Shown here: piece by piece, positions 35,948 to 47,322 of the stretch | How the letters are laid out: every line of letters begins with the position of its first letter | Numbering within the stretch: position 1 is the first letter of the stretch | Assembly (NCBI RefSeq): GCF_907164915.1 | Contig: NC_061863.1 | Location: 31,095,258-31,159,257 of the forward strand | Reading direction: 5' to 3' | Source: Impatiens glandulifera | Taxonomy: Eukaryota; Streptophyta; Magnoliopsida; Ericales; Balsaminaceae | DNA length: 64,000 bases | Made by a program: the position numbers and the translations under genes | Notes under the pieces: model-generated | The model's database searches: none | Told to the model about the DNA's origin: nothing | What the model saw: the letters and a program-made list of their open reading frames with translations, nothing else

Positions 35948-37100
35948 TTGGTATCAGAGCTCTGTTTCTATTCTCAAGCTTTTAAAACCTGGATCATGTC
36001 TATCATCAATGAGATCCCAATTCTATCAAGAGACAACTGTGAATATTGGATGATGAGAATGCAAGCTCACTTGGCTGCTCTTGATTGTGATATGTGGAGC
36101 GTCATTACTAATGGCCCCATAAAGATTTCGAAGCCAAGAAATGAATGGACTACTGAAGACAAGATGACCAACAACCTGGATAATGTAGCCAGGAATATTC
36201 TGTATCAATCGATCAACATGAACGTATTCTATGAAATCAAGTCTTGTTCCTCTGCTAAAGAAATTATGGATAAGCTAACTCAGATCTTTGGTAGAAAAGT
36301 TCAAGCAAAGAAGGTTCAGAACGTTTTCATGTGTGTTGAAAACAAATCCAAATGGGCTGATAGCGATTCAGAGGAGTCTCCTGTTGAAAGAGAGACTGAA
36401 GCTGTTACATGTTTGATGGCAGACGACCAATCCAAGGTAAATGCTGTCTTTACTCCAGAATTTACAAACGAAGAGTTAACTAATGCACTCAATGAAATGG
36501 CCTTTGAGTACAAAAAGTTATTAGATTCATTTTATGAGATGAAAGTGAAATATGAGTCCAACACTTCTACCCCTCATAAAGCTTCTGAAACAAATGTTTT
36601 TGAAAATAAAGAAGTAGAGATTTTATCAGAAAATGAAATGCTCAAAGAACAAATTCAAACCTTTTCTGCTGAAAACAAAAGACTAAACTATGTAGTTAGT
36701 GCTTGGACAAGGTCTGGAGATGCTGTCAAACATCAGATCAGTATGTTAAAACCTGCTGGATCTAGATCCGGTGTAGGATTTAATAGCAATGACCCTAACC
36801 TGTCATGCAAAAAGTCAAACTCAGTAAATGACAAGCTTAAGCCAATAAGTTTTGTTAAAGGGAGTGTGACTGATAGTGAATCTGATCCTATTCACGAAGA
36901 AGTAGCTTTTAAGAATGAAATTATTTATGTTCCGCTGACTGTTAGCTGACTGAAAAATAAGTTAGAAGCATCTAGCAAATCTGGCAATCTAAAACCTGAC
37001 TCAAAGTCAAGGAGTTTTAATAGAAAGTCGTCTTCAAAAGTTAAAGGGATCAATGGCTAGCAGGAAGGCGTCTACTATGTCAAAATCATACGCACTTATC
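35948..37100 (+). pseudogene. gag of the nested element with central deletion
   Basis: The frame from about 35997 (MSIINEIPILSRDN) encodes the gag N-terminus (MWSVITNGPIKI, AKEIMDKLTQIF) and then jumps directly to the acidic C-terminal part (NKSKWADSDSEES, ENKRLNYVVSAWTRSG). Compared with the outer element, roughly 170 residues including the zinc knuckle are missing after LTQIF (about 36288). A stop occurs at 36947, after which the same frame continues (LKNKLEASSKSGNLKPDSKS). A gag without central capsid region and knuckle should not package RNA alone. Confidence 0.8.
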
Positions 37101-37239
37101 ACAACACAAAATGTGAAATCCATCAGAATAACTCAAATATGGATTCCTAAGGGACTGATTGACCGATGACCCAATTAAAAGTGGGTACCAAAAGATTGCA
37201 AATATTCCTTTATGTAGGTACAAATAAACAATGGGCTGG

Positions 37240-40200
37240 AGGAATCTGTATGGTATCTTGATAGCGGCTGTTCCAGGCATATGACTGGAAACAGACGGCT
37301 TCTTACTGATATAGCAAATTGCTCTGGACCTAAGATTACCTTTGGTGACAACAAGAAGGGTAAGACCATGGGTAAGGGTAAGATTATCCATGGTAACCTA
37401 ACCATTAATGACGTGTTACTTGTAGACAATCTATGCTATAACTTGATTAGTATCAGTCAGTTATGTGATAATAGTTTGTCAGTTGATTTTTAAACTCATG
37501 CATGTCTAGTTAAGGACCAAAATGGAAATACTTTGTTAACTGGTAGTAGAGTAGGAAACTCATACAAAATGAATTGGCAAAAAGAATCTTCTAATCCTAT
37601 GTGCATGATTGCCAAGAATGACCAAAAATGGTTATGGCATAAAAGATTGAACCATTTGAATTTCAAATCCATTAACAACATTTGTTCAAACAACTTACTT
37701 ATTGGATTACCTAAATTGCAGTTTGCTAAGGACAAGGTATGTCCTGCTTGCCAGTTAGGCAAACAGGGCAGATCATCGTTCAAAAGTAAAGGGAAATCTC
37801 AATCCAGCCGTTGCCTAGAACTGTTATATATGGATTTATTTGGTCCAATTCCGGTAAAGTGTCTAGGAGGAATGAGATTTGCCCTAATTGTTATTGATGA
37901 TTTTTCTCGATTTACATGGGTTGCATTTTTGCCATCAAAGGATAAAAATGCTGAAAACCTAATTAGAATATTTAAAAGAATTCAGAATCAGAAATCTTTG
38001 AATATTGCATGCATTAGAAGTGACTAGGGAACTGAGTTCACTAACAGATACCTAACATCTTACCTCGAGGAGACCGGAATTAGGCACGAGTTGTCTAGTG
38101 CTAGAACTCCATAGCAAAACGGCATTGCTGAGAGAAGAGTGAGGACTTTGAAGGAAGCAGCGAGATCCATGCTAGCTGAATCAGACGTGCCTTAAAGGTT
38201 CTGGGCAGAAGCCATAAGCACTGCTTGCTATACATAAAATCGGTCAATAATCAATAAACATTTTGATAAAACTCCCTATGAACTGTATTATGGGAGAATT
38301 CCTACAGTTTCTTATTTTAAGATATTCGGGTGTAAATGTTTTATTCATAACAATGGAAAGGTTTATCTGACCACTTTTGATGCTAAAGCAGATGAGGGAT
38401 TCAAGTTGGGATAGTCTTTAGTAAGCAAGGCTTACAGAGTATACAACAAAAGAGCACAAACCGTTGAGGAATCCCTCCATGTAGTTTTTGATGAGCATGT
38501 TGAGAGCAAATCCATTGACCCCATCGATCTTGCTGACAGACTAAAAGCGACAAGTCTTGAGTCTGTGAGTGAAGAAGAAGCTCTAGATAAAAGGATTGCG
38601 TTGTCTGATCCAGTGGCTGATCCGATTGAGGTTCAACCAGACGTACAAACTCCTGTTCAACAAGATGTTGAGAGTTTAGACGTCGCGGAGTCACCCGTTC
38701 AGATGACCAATCCCCTTGGATCCAACTTCAGATGGAATAGAAATCATCCACCAGAATTGATCATCGGAAATCCCTTCTCTCCTCGAAGGACAAGACGTCA
38801 ATTGATGGATGAAATGGCCAACTCTGCATTTATTTCTCAGATTGAACCCAAGAAAATTGGTGAAGCCGTAGTTGATCCAGATTGGATCAATGCCATGCAG
38901 GAGGAGTTAAATTAATTTGTGAGAAATAAATGTGGCATCTAACTCCTAGACTAACTGATAAGTTAGTCATATGAACAAGATGGGTCTTTAGAAACAAGCT
39001 TAGTGAAGATGGTCTGGTCATTAGAAACAAAGCTCGTTTAGTTGCTCAAGGATACAGACATGAGGAAGGTATCGACTTTGATGAGTCTTTTCCACCAGTA
39101 GCAAGACTTGAGGCAATTAGAATCTTCCTAGCATATGCATCATTTAAGAACTTTAAGGTCTTTCAAATGGATGTGAAAAATGCATTTTTAAATGGCAAAT
39201 TGAGTGAAGAATTGTATGTTGAGCAACCCCTGGATTTGTAGATCATGTGTTACCTAATCATGTTTATAAGCTTAATAAAGCATTGTATGGTCTGAAACAA
39301 GCTCCTAGAGCTTGGTATGACACTTTAACTGAATTTTTGTTTGATCATGATTTTGTTATTGGAACTGTGGATAAAACGTGTTTAGATTCACTAAAGATTC
39401 TCACATTCTACTTGTTCAAATATATGTTGATGATATTATTTTTGGTTCAACTAACCCCAAATTGTGTGAGAAATTTTCTAAGCTGATGCATGACAGATTT
39501 GAAATGAGCATGATGGGAGAATTAACGTTCTTCCTTGGGCTTCAAGTCCGTTAGTTGAAAAAATGGACCCTCATCAATGAGGCCAAATATGCCAAAGAAC
39601 TGCTAAAGAAGTTTGGAATGGAGAACTGCTCTACCGCAGCCACTCCAATGAGCTCCTCTAGTAAATTGGATAATGATGAAGGAGGCCAAAGTGTTGCTGT
39701 AACAACATATAGGGGACTTATCGGATCCTTGCTATATGTGACTACTAGTAGGCCAGACATTTAGTTTGCCATTGGAGTTTGTGGAAGATTTCAGGCTAAT
39801 CCTAAACTTTCTCACTTTACTACTGCTAAACATATTATTAAATATTTAAAGGGAACTCAAAATGTGGGACTGTGGTATCCGAAGGATTCCAGTTTAAATT
39901 TGACCAGTTTCTTAGATGCAGATTATGCAGGGTGCAAAATTGACAGAAAAAGCACGAGTGGAACTTGCCAGTTCCTTGGAGATCGTCTCATCTCATGGTT
40001 CAGGAAGAAGCAAACGTTAGTTGCCACGTCTATAGAAGAAGCAGAGTACCTCGCAGTTGGCAGTTGTTGCTCTCAGCTTTTGTGGATTCAACAACAACTC
40101 AGGGATTATGGGATCGAGGCTGAAGAATCTCCAATTTTCTACGACAACACCAGTGCTATCGCAATCACCTATAATCCAGTTCTCCATTCTCGGACAAAGC

Positions 40201-40346
40201 ATATCGAAATCAGGCATCATTTTATCCGAGAACACGTCAATCAGAAGCAGATTCATCTTAAATATGTTCCTACAGATCAACAAACGACAGATATCTTCAC
40301 GAAGCTCTACCCGAAGCTAAGTTTTCTCATTTTAGAAACATTTTAG
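37240..40346 (+). pseudogene. pol of the nested element: PR, IN, RT, RNase H with several stops
   Basis: Protease DSGCSRHMTG near 37259. Pre-integrase WLWHKRLNHLN (37629) with CPACQLGKQ. Integrase with all three acids: LYMDLFGP, SDxGTEF (stop codon directly after the second Asp, at 38025-38027) and [42 protein letters not shown] near 39030-39120, [21 protein letters not shown], and an intact YVDD at 39423-39434. RNase H: DADYAGCKIDRKSTSG, FYDNTSAIAI, TDIFTKLYPK. I count roughly ten stops or frame changes. Motif preservation with scattered stops suggests recent decay. Confidence 0.92.
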
Positions 40347-40479
40347 GTCTTGTTGATCTTGATTGATATAATTACTTGCATAAATTGAGGGGGAACGTAT
40401 TGTTCAAAATGTAACTGAACAGACATGAAGACAGAGGTCTTAATACGTCCTAAGGATTAGAAGTTTGAGAAACATAACT

Positions 40480-41128
40480 ACTTAGACGTACGTCTACTCT
40501 AACAGTTTAATCTTCCTTTGGAATATCTGTCTTGGTTCTTTAACCTACATGGTTAGACGTATACGTCTAATAGACGTTAGACATTTTTTTACGTTTAAGA
40601 GCAAGTGGATGCTCACGTCTAACTAGACACACGTGCAACACATGTTGTTCTTGCATAATTAGACGTATACGTCTAATAGACGGATTTTTAAGTAGAAGTT
40701 GAAAATGTGAAAAGTAGAATGAACGTCTAACTACTTGTTTAATTGGACCTTTCATCTTCTGGCTAGTTGGACAATTGTCATTTGATTATGTATCTGTTCA
40801 TGTACTTATTCCCGCCAAAAATTAAATCAGTCACTTCTCAAAAGGATTGAAGACACGTGTCTTTCAATACGTAAAGAATGACTAAAATTTCTGACGACTT
40901 TATCTTGTACGTTTAGTATTAACTGTGCGTTTTCATGATTAATATTAAATGCAATGTTCCTTGGGAATAGATTTCTGAATTTTTGACGGTCGATATGATC
41001 ATTAGATATTCTCTACATGTTATTCTTTGATATTTAATGAGTGGATTTACTCATATGGCTGAGTACTTCCATATCCGTGTCTCTCTCTCTAGAATTCGAA
41101 TCGACCAGTTCTTGCTCATCCAGTCAAA
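40480..41128 (+). promoter_or_regulatory. Non-coding gap between RNase H and ORF3 in the nested element
   Basis: A polypurine-like GAGGGGGAACG near 40387 follows RNase H. Then 40480-40760 repeats TTAGACGT/ACGTCTAA palindromes (for example TTAGACGTATACGTCTAA near 40553 and 40660). The region is homologous to 33480-34195 and, inverted, to 63260-63900. It is a candidate internal promoter or spacer for ORF3; no convincing TATA box is seen in this copy. Confidence 0.4.
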
Positions 41129-41785
41129 ATGACTTCTTTCTCTCCGAAATCGTTACAAGTGGATTTCCAATCTGTATCCACTTTACAAGATCCTAGAATG
41201 GTCAAAATGTTCGAATCGCTGAAAGCCTTCAGGCTGCAGAAATTCCTTACCCCTCAATGCGTTTATCACGAACAAATCATTCGCGAGTTCTTTAAAACAG
41301 CTGGTTTCTATCAAGACAAAATTATTGCCGGGGTTGTCCAGGGCAGGATGATCTGTATATCCGAAAGCTCTTTCGGCATGTTCTTCCAACTCCCTACCGA
41401 AGGAATCCATGAGTTCCAACCTTCCTCTTATGAAATCATGTTCAAGATGATGAATGTCTTTTCAGATTCCCCTCTCATGGATATTCACGGAAAAAGCAGT
41501 CTCCTTAAAGTTGAGTACGCATTACTCAGCGATATCATTTCCAAACCTCTCCTTTCCAAAGAATCATCCTACAAGTTTTGTACGAAGGTTTTTGAGATAA
41601 TGGTGGTTATCACAATGAGTGTACCCATCAACTGGACAAGCTTTCTCTTCGGAAACTTTGTCAGAATGATTTGTGCCTGGAAAACGATCTTTAGTTTTGA
41701 CGGTCCTCTTGGCGCTTTCCTATGCTTCCTTCTTGATGATCCTGGTAACGAGTATCATCTAACTTCCAAAACTCTGAACAACTAG
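41129..41785 (+). CDS. ORF3 of the nested element (219 codons, uninterrupted)
   Basis: The ATG at 41129 begins MTSFSPKSLQVDF; the frame is open to the TAG at 41783-41785. Past that stop the same frame continues with a basic cluster (LKSKKRKRDV), so the full product may once have been longer. Motifs shared with the other two copies: a MFESLKAF-type block, YHEQIIREFF, FQLPTEGIHEF, KVEYALLSDIISK, SYKFCTKVFEIM, INWTSFLFGNFVRMI. The composition is that of a soluble alpha/beta protein without signal peptide. I recall many similar predicted proteins in asterid genomes, some misnamed dystroglycan-like. Function unknown. It is the only copy of the three whose conserved core has no stop. Confidence 0.7.
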   Translation: MTSFSPKSLQVDFQSVSTLQDPRMVKMFESLKAFRLQKFLTPQCVYHEQIIREFFKTAGFYQDKIIAGVVQGRMICISESSFGMFFQLPTEGIHEFQPSSYEIMFKMMNVFSDSPLMDIHGKSSLLKVEYALLSDIISKPLLSKESSYKFCTKVFEIMVVITMSVPINWTSFLFGNFVRMICAWKTIFSFDGPLGAFLCFLLDDPGNEYHLTSKTLNN

Positions 41786-42174
41786 AAGGTTGTTGATTAT
41801 ATTCTCAAGGTAAAGATGCTAAAATCGAAGAAAAGGAAAAGAGATGTCTCCAACACTTCTCTAACCGCAGTCTTAGAGATTCCTTAGATTGAAGAGTCTC
41901 CTTTCTAGATGATGATTAAGAAGAAGAAGAGGAAGAAATGATCCTTTGATGTTATTTTGTTTTATTTTGAACTTATTTATGTTACTTTTGGAAAATGTTT
42001 TGCATGTTTCTCTTGAGAACATTCCTGATTATTTGATTAATCTGACAATTGTATTTTGTGTCAATGGATTTAATTTATATGGTATGTTACTATGTAAACA
42101 GGGATTTTATATGATGGATACGTTAATTTGTTATCTATGCAGGACTTCAATCTCATCATCAAAAAGGGGGAAAT

Positions 42175-43815
42175 TGTTGGGTCAAATTATTTTGACTAAG
42201 TGTTGAAATAGTTTGACTATTGGAATTTTGATGATGAATGGATAATCTATGCGTCTAACTATTTTTGATGCAGGTGTATCGAAATCAGATTATATTAGAC
42301 TTGGTCCTAATGAGGTTCATTAGACCGATTTTGCTTTAAATGCACGAAGTTATAGGTGCAGTCTAACTAGTTGAGTTATAGGTGCAGTCTAACTAGAGGA
42401 GTTAGACGTGCAGTCTAACTAGCGGAGTTAGATGTGCAGTCTAACTGGTTGAGTTAGACGAGCAGTCTAACTAGATGAGTTAGACGTGTAGTCTTACTGG
42501 TTGAGTCAGAAGTGCAGTCTATCTAGCGGAGTTAGACGTGCAGTCTAACTGGTTGAGTTAGACATGCAGTCTAACTAGCGGAGTTAGGCGTATAGTCTAA
42601 CTAATTAAGTTAGACGTGCAATCTAACACACGTAATTAGACGTGGAGTCTAATGGAAAGAGAAAGTTAGACGTGCAGTCCAACTCCTTCAGACTAGTCTG
42701 AAGTAGAACCGTAATTAGACGTTGAGTCTAATGGAATGTGAAAGTTAGACGTGCAGTCTAATTGGTAAAAGTTAGACGTGCAATCTAATTAGTGAAAGTT
42801 AGACGTGCAGTCTAACTCCTTCAGATTAGTCTGAAGTGATTGTAATTAGACGTGAACTCTAATCCCATTAGACCAGGTGGTCTAATGAATTCTGTTATTA
42901 GACAGGGACGTATGATTTCATTAGACGAGGTCGTCTAATTGAAATACGTCTAATGCCATGCTTAAGCAGTTGCTTGAAGCTAGCACCCGCCTATCCACGT
43001 TCTCTAGCTGTACGCTACTCCTGCTCCACTTTCTAGTGAAGATCAGTACGACAACCAACTACAACCAATCAATTAATGCCACGTAAGCGAATATCCTTCA
43101 CATTACTTGTTTTGCAGGTACATCTTTGAAGAATATTCGGCGCACTACCTGTTGTGTACGACCACGATCCTTGTATTCAGAGTCTGCTGTGTACTATGGA
43201 GGCGTTCCAATGGAAGCTCACCACGTGTCATTATGAAGATTCGACCGTTGGTACCCGTTCCCTACTTAAATAATCTAAAGGACAACGAACAATCTCTCGA
43301 TCTCTCGCTCGCATTCTAAGAAGAATCTCTGGAATTACTGAGAAATCGAGCTCTTGAATATTCAAACTGTTAGCTTCTTTCCTGATTTACTGTGTGTTAA
43401 TCAAGAGAGAGTTAGAATCAAAGCACTGTTTTAGATGAGTGATATTCATCATATTGTAAGTTGAACAGAGTCTGTTCTGTTTAACAGTGAGCTATTCGTG
43501 CAAACTGTATTTGATTCAAAGCATATTATAGTGAATCCTTCCGGTGGTTGGAAGAAGGGGTGACGTAGGAGAGTTTGCACCGAACATCCATAAACAAACT
43601 ACTGTGTTGTTCCTTTCTGTCATCTTCTCATTCTTGATCCTAAGCTTCAAACCTAAGTAAACATTTACGCACTTGATTTTGTTTCAAGTGTTTACAAGGG
43701 TTTGCGTAGAATAGAAAGTGAATTAAATCCCTAATAAGATTTCTTTCAAACCGTTTTTCTTAAGCCTTCATCAATCGCCAGACCCCCGTCTCTATTGATT
43801 AAGCCGATCCTATCA
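42175..43815 (+). repeat. 3' LTR of nested element, with U3 hairpin array
   Basis: 1641 bp, beginning TGTTGGGTC and ending CCTATCA, followed by the GAAAG duplication. The hairpin array at about 42345-42690 matches that of the 5' LTR but with base changes and small differences in copy number. Sequence right of the array is nearly identical to the 5' LTR. Confidence 0.93.
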
Positions 43816-46800
43816 GAAAGTATCTTGGAGGGCCGTTCATCTTCCACGAAAAAGAAGTGAGGGAGTTCTTCAAATTTGCAATAATGGTGGACGAATCTAT
43901 TGTAGTAACCATGAATGGAACCGAAATCTCCTTCAACGAAGCAGTCTATGCAGAGTTCTTTGAACTTCCATCAGAAGGGAACACTTCTAACTTGCATTTG
44001 CCATCGGAGGTGACAAAAGAAATGAAGAAGGTCTTCTCAGCCGACGGCTCGACGATTTGACTCAACGGGAGTAAGAAGGCTCTCAATCCACAATTCATTC
44101 TGCTAAATGACGTTGTGGCTAAAGCTCTTCAGGGGAAGGCGGGGTCCTTCCACTTATATAGTCAAGATCGATTTGACTACATGTCTGCTATTTCAAAAGA
44201 GATTCAGGTCAACTGGGCTTCTACGTTGTACCAGAATCTGTGTTTTACAATCAATCAGGAGAACAAGGAGAGCATAAACTATGCTGCTCAGCTAAGTCGA
44301 TTATTGGAGCATTTGGAGTTCCCGATGGAGGATTCAGAACCAATCAACTCGACCAGGGTGTATACTGTCTTCACACTTGCTAACACCCTCGTCAGAATGA
44401 AGAACAACAAGGAGTCTTTTTCGGGAGCTTCAAGCCAACAGACAATAGGAAGGTCTGTTACTTGGTCCAAACAACCAACAACTTCTATCCTGTCTATAGG
44501 AGCCAAACGATCCAAAACTGTCAACGATTCTGAGGCTAATTCTACCAGCCTTATGAGCTCCTCGAAGAAGGATTCTGGAATAGTTGATTCTAGAGTCAGG
44601 AAAGGTCCAATCGAACTTGCCATCATTCTCATGTTTCCCTTGTCTCCGACTACGAGTCAGTTGCGAAAATCTTCAAGGTCCTCTGTTTCGAGAGGAGAAA
44701 AATCAAAGGCGCCCCGCGCGTCAAAATCGGTGAAAGCGTCATCGAAGGTAACCTCTCCCCAATCCCTGGCCGAAGTGCCCAAATTCAATGTTCTTGGGAT
44801 GGAACAAGATAAGTCTGATTTTATTCGTGTTGAGGAATTTCTGCCGGGCCGACTGTTGAGCCAGTTGGTCCAAACACTGAAAATTTTGACAAGGTTGCGT
44901 CTCTTGTTCATCAACCTGATCTTGTAGCAGCGGGTGCTACAAAGTCTATTGAACCAGAACAAGGTGATGCTCTTACCTCTACTACTGATGGTGAATCTGA
45001 GAAGGCTACTTCTATGTTAATAGAACTGCCTCACGTTCCAAATATTGTCCCAATGGAGTCTTTGGTGATTGGCAAGATTGTTCCAGCTGAACCTACGCCA
45101 GGACTCTTCGTCAAACCCATGTCTGCCCATGAAATCATGCGTTCCACAAGAAAATTCGCTGGAATCGTTTTCAGGGAACCAAGACCCTCTCCAAAGCCCA
45201 TCGAAGTGATTGGAAAATGGAAGGATGTTGTTATTAATCATGATGAGGAAGTTTCTGAGGCAACGTGTATTGTTGACCTTATGATGAATCAGACCAAGGC
45301 AGCTGCTGCTGAAAAGATAGAGATCTTCGATACTTGGGTTCTAAATAGAAATTCTATCAAGTACACCGGGGTCATCAAAGGCCAAGGCATAACCAGTCAA
45401 TGGTTAAAGCTCGTCAAAAATGAGAAGAGAGTCTTGAAGTGGGCCAAGACTTTAGAAGTATATGAAGCTCTTATGAGAAAAGAGCTAGTTGAAGCAAACC
45501 TGAGAGGAAGAGCTCTCTTTCCTATTCTTCAGGCCAGAAGAGCCAACTTCAACCCTCTAGAGAAGAGTGCTAAAGTTGAATAGAAAGCCTTGAAAAGGTT
45601 GGACAAGATCATGGAGAATTACATTTCGGTTGTTACCCGTTATGTTTATGGAGCAAATTACTCAGGAGCTAGTCCTTTTGAAAGCTCTTCAGATGAAGAT
45701 GAGATCATGGACCTGTCAGAAGACTGCAATTTTGGAGAAGATGAGCAAGCTGCTGCTCTTTTGATTGAAATGGGAAGTTTTTCAGCAGAAGAAAAACGTC
45801 TAATGACTCAACTTGTAATGGAGAAAGCTATGGAACCCAGTTAAACAAATTTATCTATCGAAGAAGAAAGAGTTGAAGAGCCGATTCAAGCTCTTATTGC
45901 TCAAGAAAAGGAAGTGATTGAAGAGCCTGTTCAAGCTCCTATTTCCCGTAAAGAAGAAGTGTTGAAGTCTCCTGTTCTTAAAACAAAGGCATCGCAAGAG
46001 AAAGAGGCTGAAGTTAGTCAGCCTGTTGTTGCCAGATTTGAGGGGGAACCCTCAAGAGACAAAGAATCAGAGAAAAGTTCCTCATCTGAGGGGGAACAAT
46101 TTAAAGATAGATCTTCAAAGCCTACACCGTTTCCTGATATCAATGCTGCAAATATTCATGAAAATATTCTAAACCCGTTTCATGATTCAGGAAAACTGTA
46201 TGATATAGTTCACAAGGCCCGTGAAGACGTTTTGGAAGAAGAAGAAAAATTTGAGAGTGAATCAGAGAAGGATGAACCTGAGTAGTCGATGCAAGTTCAT
46301 ACCCAAATCAGTCCTCTTCATACCATTCAAGAAGATTCGCAAGAAATATCTTCCAATGAAGGATCTTCGGCTAAAAGTACAAAGCTCATAAATTCCATGA
46401 CTGCTTTGATGGAAACTCTTTAGAAGAATGTGGCAGAAATGAATTCTAACATGGTGAAAATCATGAAGACTCAGAAAGAGGACAAGAAGGAATTCGCTGA
46501 TCTTCTTAAATCCCATAAAGAAATGGAGATGACTCTGAAGAAAAACACGTATGAAGTTCATATGATCAACAAGACATATTCCAAATTTGAAAAGAACCTC
46601 TTCAAGCGCCAATCTGATTTGCATGACGCTGAAAGAGCAATCAATGTTGATCTTCAACGAGAGGTTATGGAAGGAATAGGATTGATTCAAAATCAGATGA
46701 TTGAAGTTCAAGGAAACATGAGAAGAGAAGATGTTGAAAGATTAGAGTATGCTGATTCTGTTGCAGGGAAGTTTCAGGCAGAAGAAGATGCCAATGCAGT

Positions 46801-47322
46801 TGCTGAGAAAGAAAAGAATTTGATTTCTCAAGGTGAAGGCGATAGAGATAGAAGAGGTGATGGTGTTTCAACCGGCACCACATCCAAGCGAAAGCAAACC
46901 AGTGATGATAGTGGCAGACCGACTAAAAGAGGCGAAGGTCACAACGGTGATCGCGGTGGCAGAAGCACTAGTGGCACTCGTGGTGGCCGAAGTGATGGAG
47001 CCGCTCATGGTGGTAGAAGTGACGGAACTGGTCGTGGCGGTCACCCTCTTCCTCTATTTCAAAATCTTTTGATTGGTGAAGGGATGAGCTATGAAGGATC
47101 TTCTTTACGATCGACCCTCTCATAAAAAGGGAAGAACAATAATCTCATTTCTCCTCCCCTATTAGTTTATGAACACTATTTATTGAATTATATTTCTGAA
47201 TATTGGTTTTGGAAAATGTTTGTGTAAAATGGATGAACAAGTTTAAATCTGCATTTTATATGATGGGTGTCTAATTTTTTACATATGAAAAGTTTTAACA
47301 TCATCATCAAAAAGGGGGAAAT

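Larger units (their letters stand above)
34322..43815 (+). mobile_element. Complete SIRE-like copia element with two LTRs and 5-bp TSD, nested in the outer element
   Basis: Two LTRs (34322-35946 and 42175-43815) bracket the internal region. The 5-bp duplication GAAAG is present at 34317-34321 and 43816-43820. The tRNA-iMet primer-binding site TGGTATCAGAGC is at 35949-35960 and a polypurine tract AAAAAGGGGGAAA at 42161-42173. The internal order is gag, PR, IN, RT, RNase H, non-coding gap, ORF3. By eye the LTRs differ at about 3 sites in their first 165 bases, so insertion is fairly recent relative to the host element. Stops in pol and a deletion in gag make it non-autonomous now. Confidence 0.95.
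34196..47125 (+). pseudogene. Long third ORF (ORF3) of the outer element, split by the nested insertion
   Basis: The frame starts at 34196 (MGNMRITL), runs to 34321, and continues in the same frame at 43821 once the nested element and the duplicated GAAAG are removed. Total about 1,140 codons with in-frame stops near 34271, 44058, 45581, 45842, 46283 and 46422 and one frameshift near 44850. The N-terminal 250 residues are homologous to the ORF3s at 41129 and 62461 (FRSLEYFGLGKYL, EVREFFK, FELPSEG, VNWASTLYQN). The middle is acidic and low-complexity; 46430-46800 is charged and heptad-like (coiled-coil candidate); 46930-47050 encodes glycine/arginine repeats (GGRS, RGGR). Its position after pol is that of the env-like gene of Sireviruses, but I see no signal peptide or membrane segment. 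Function unknown. Confidence 0.7.
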
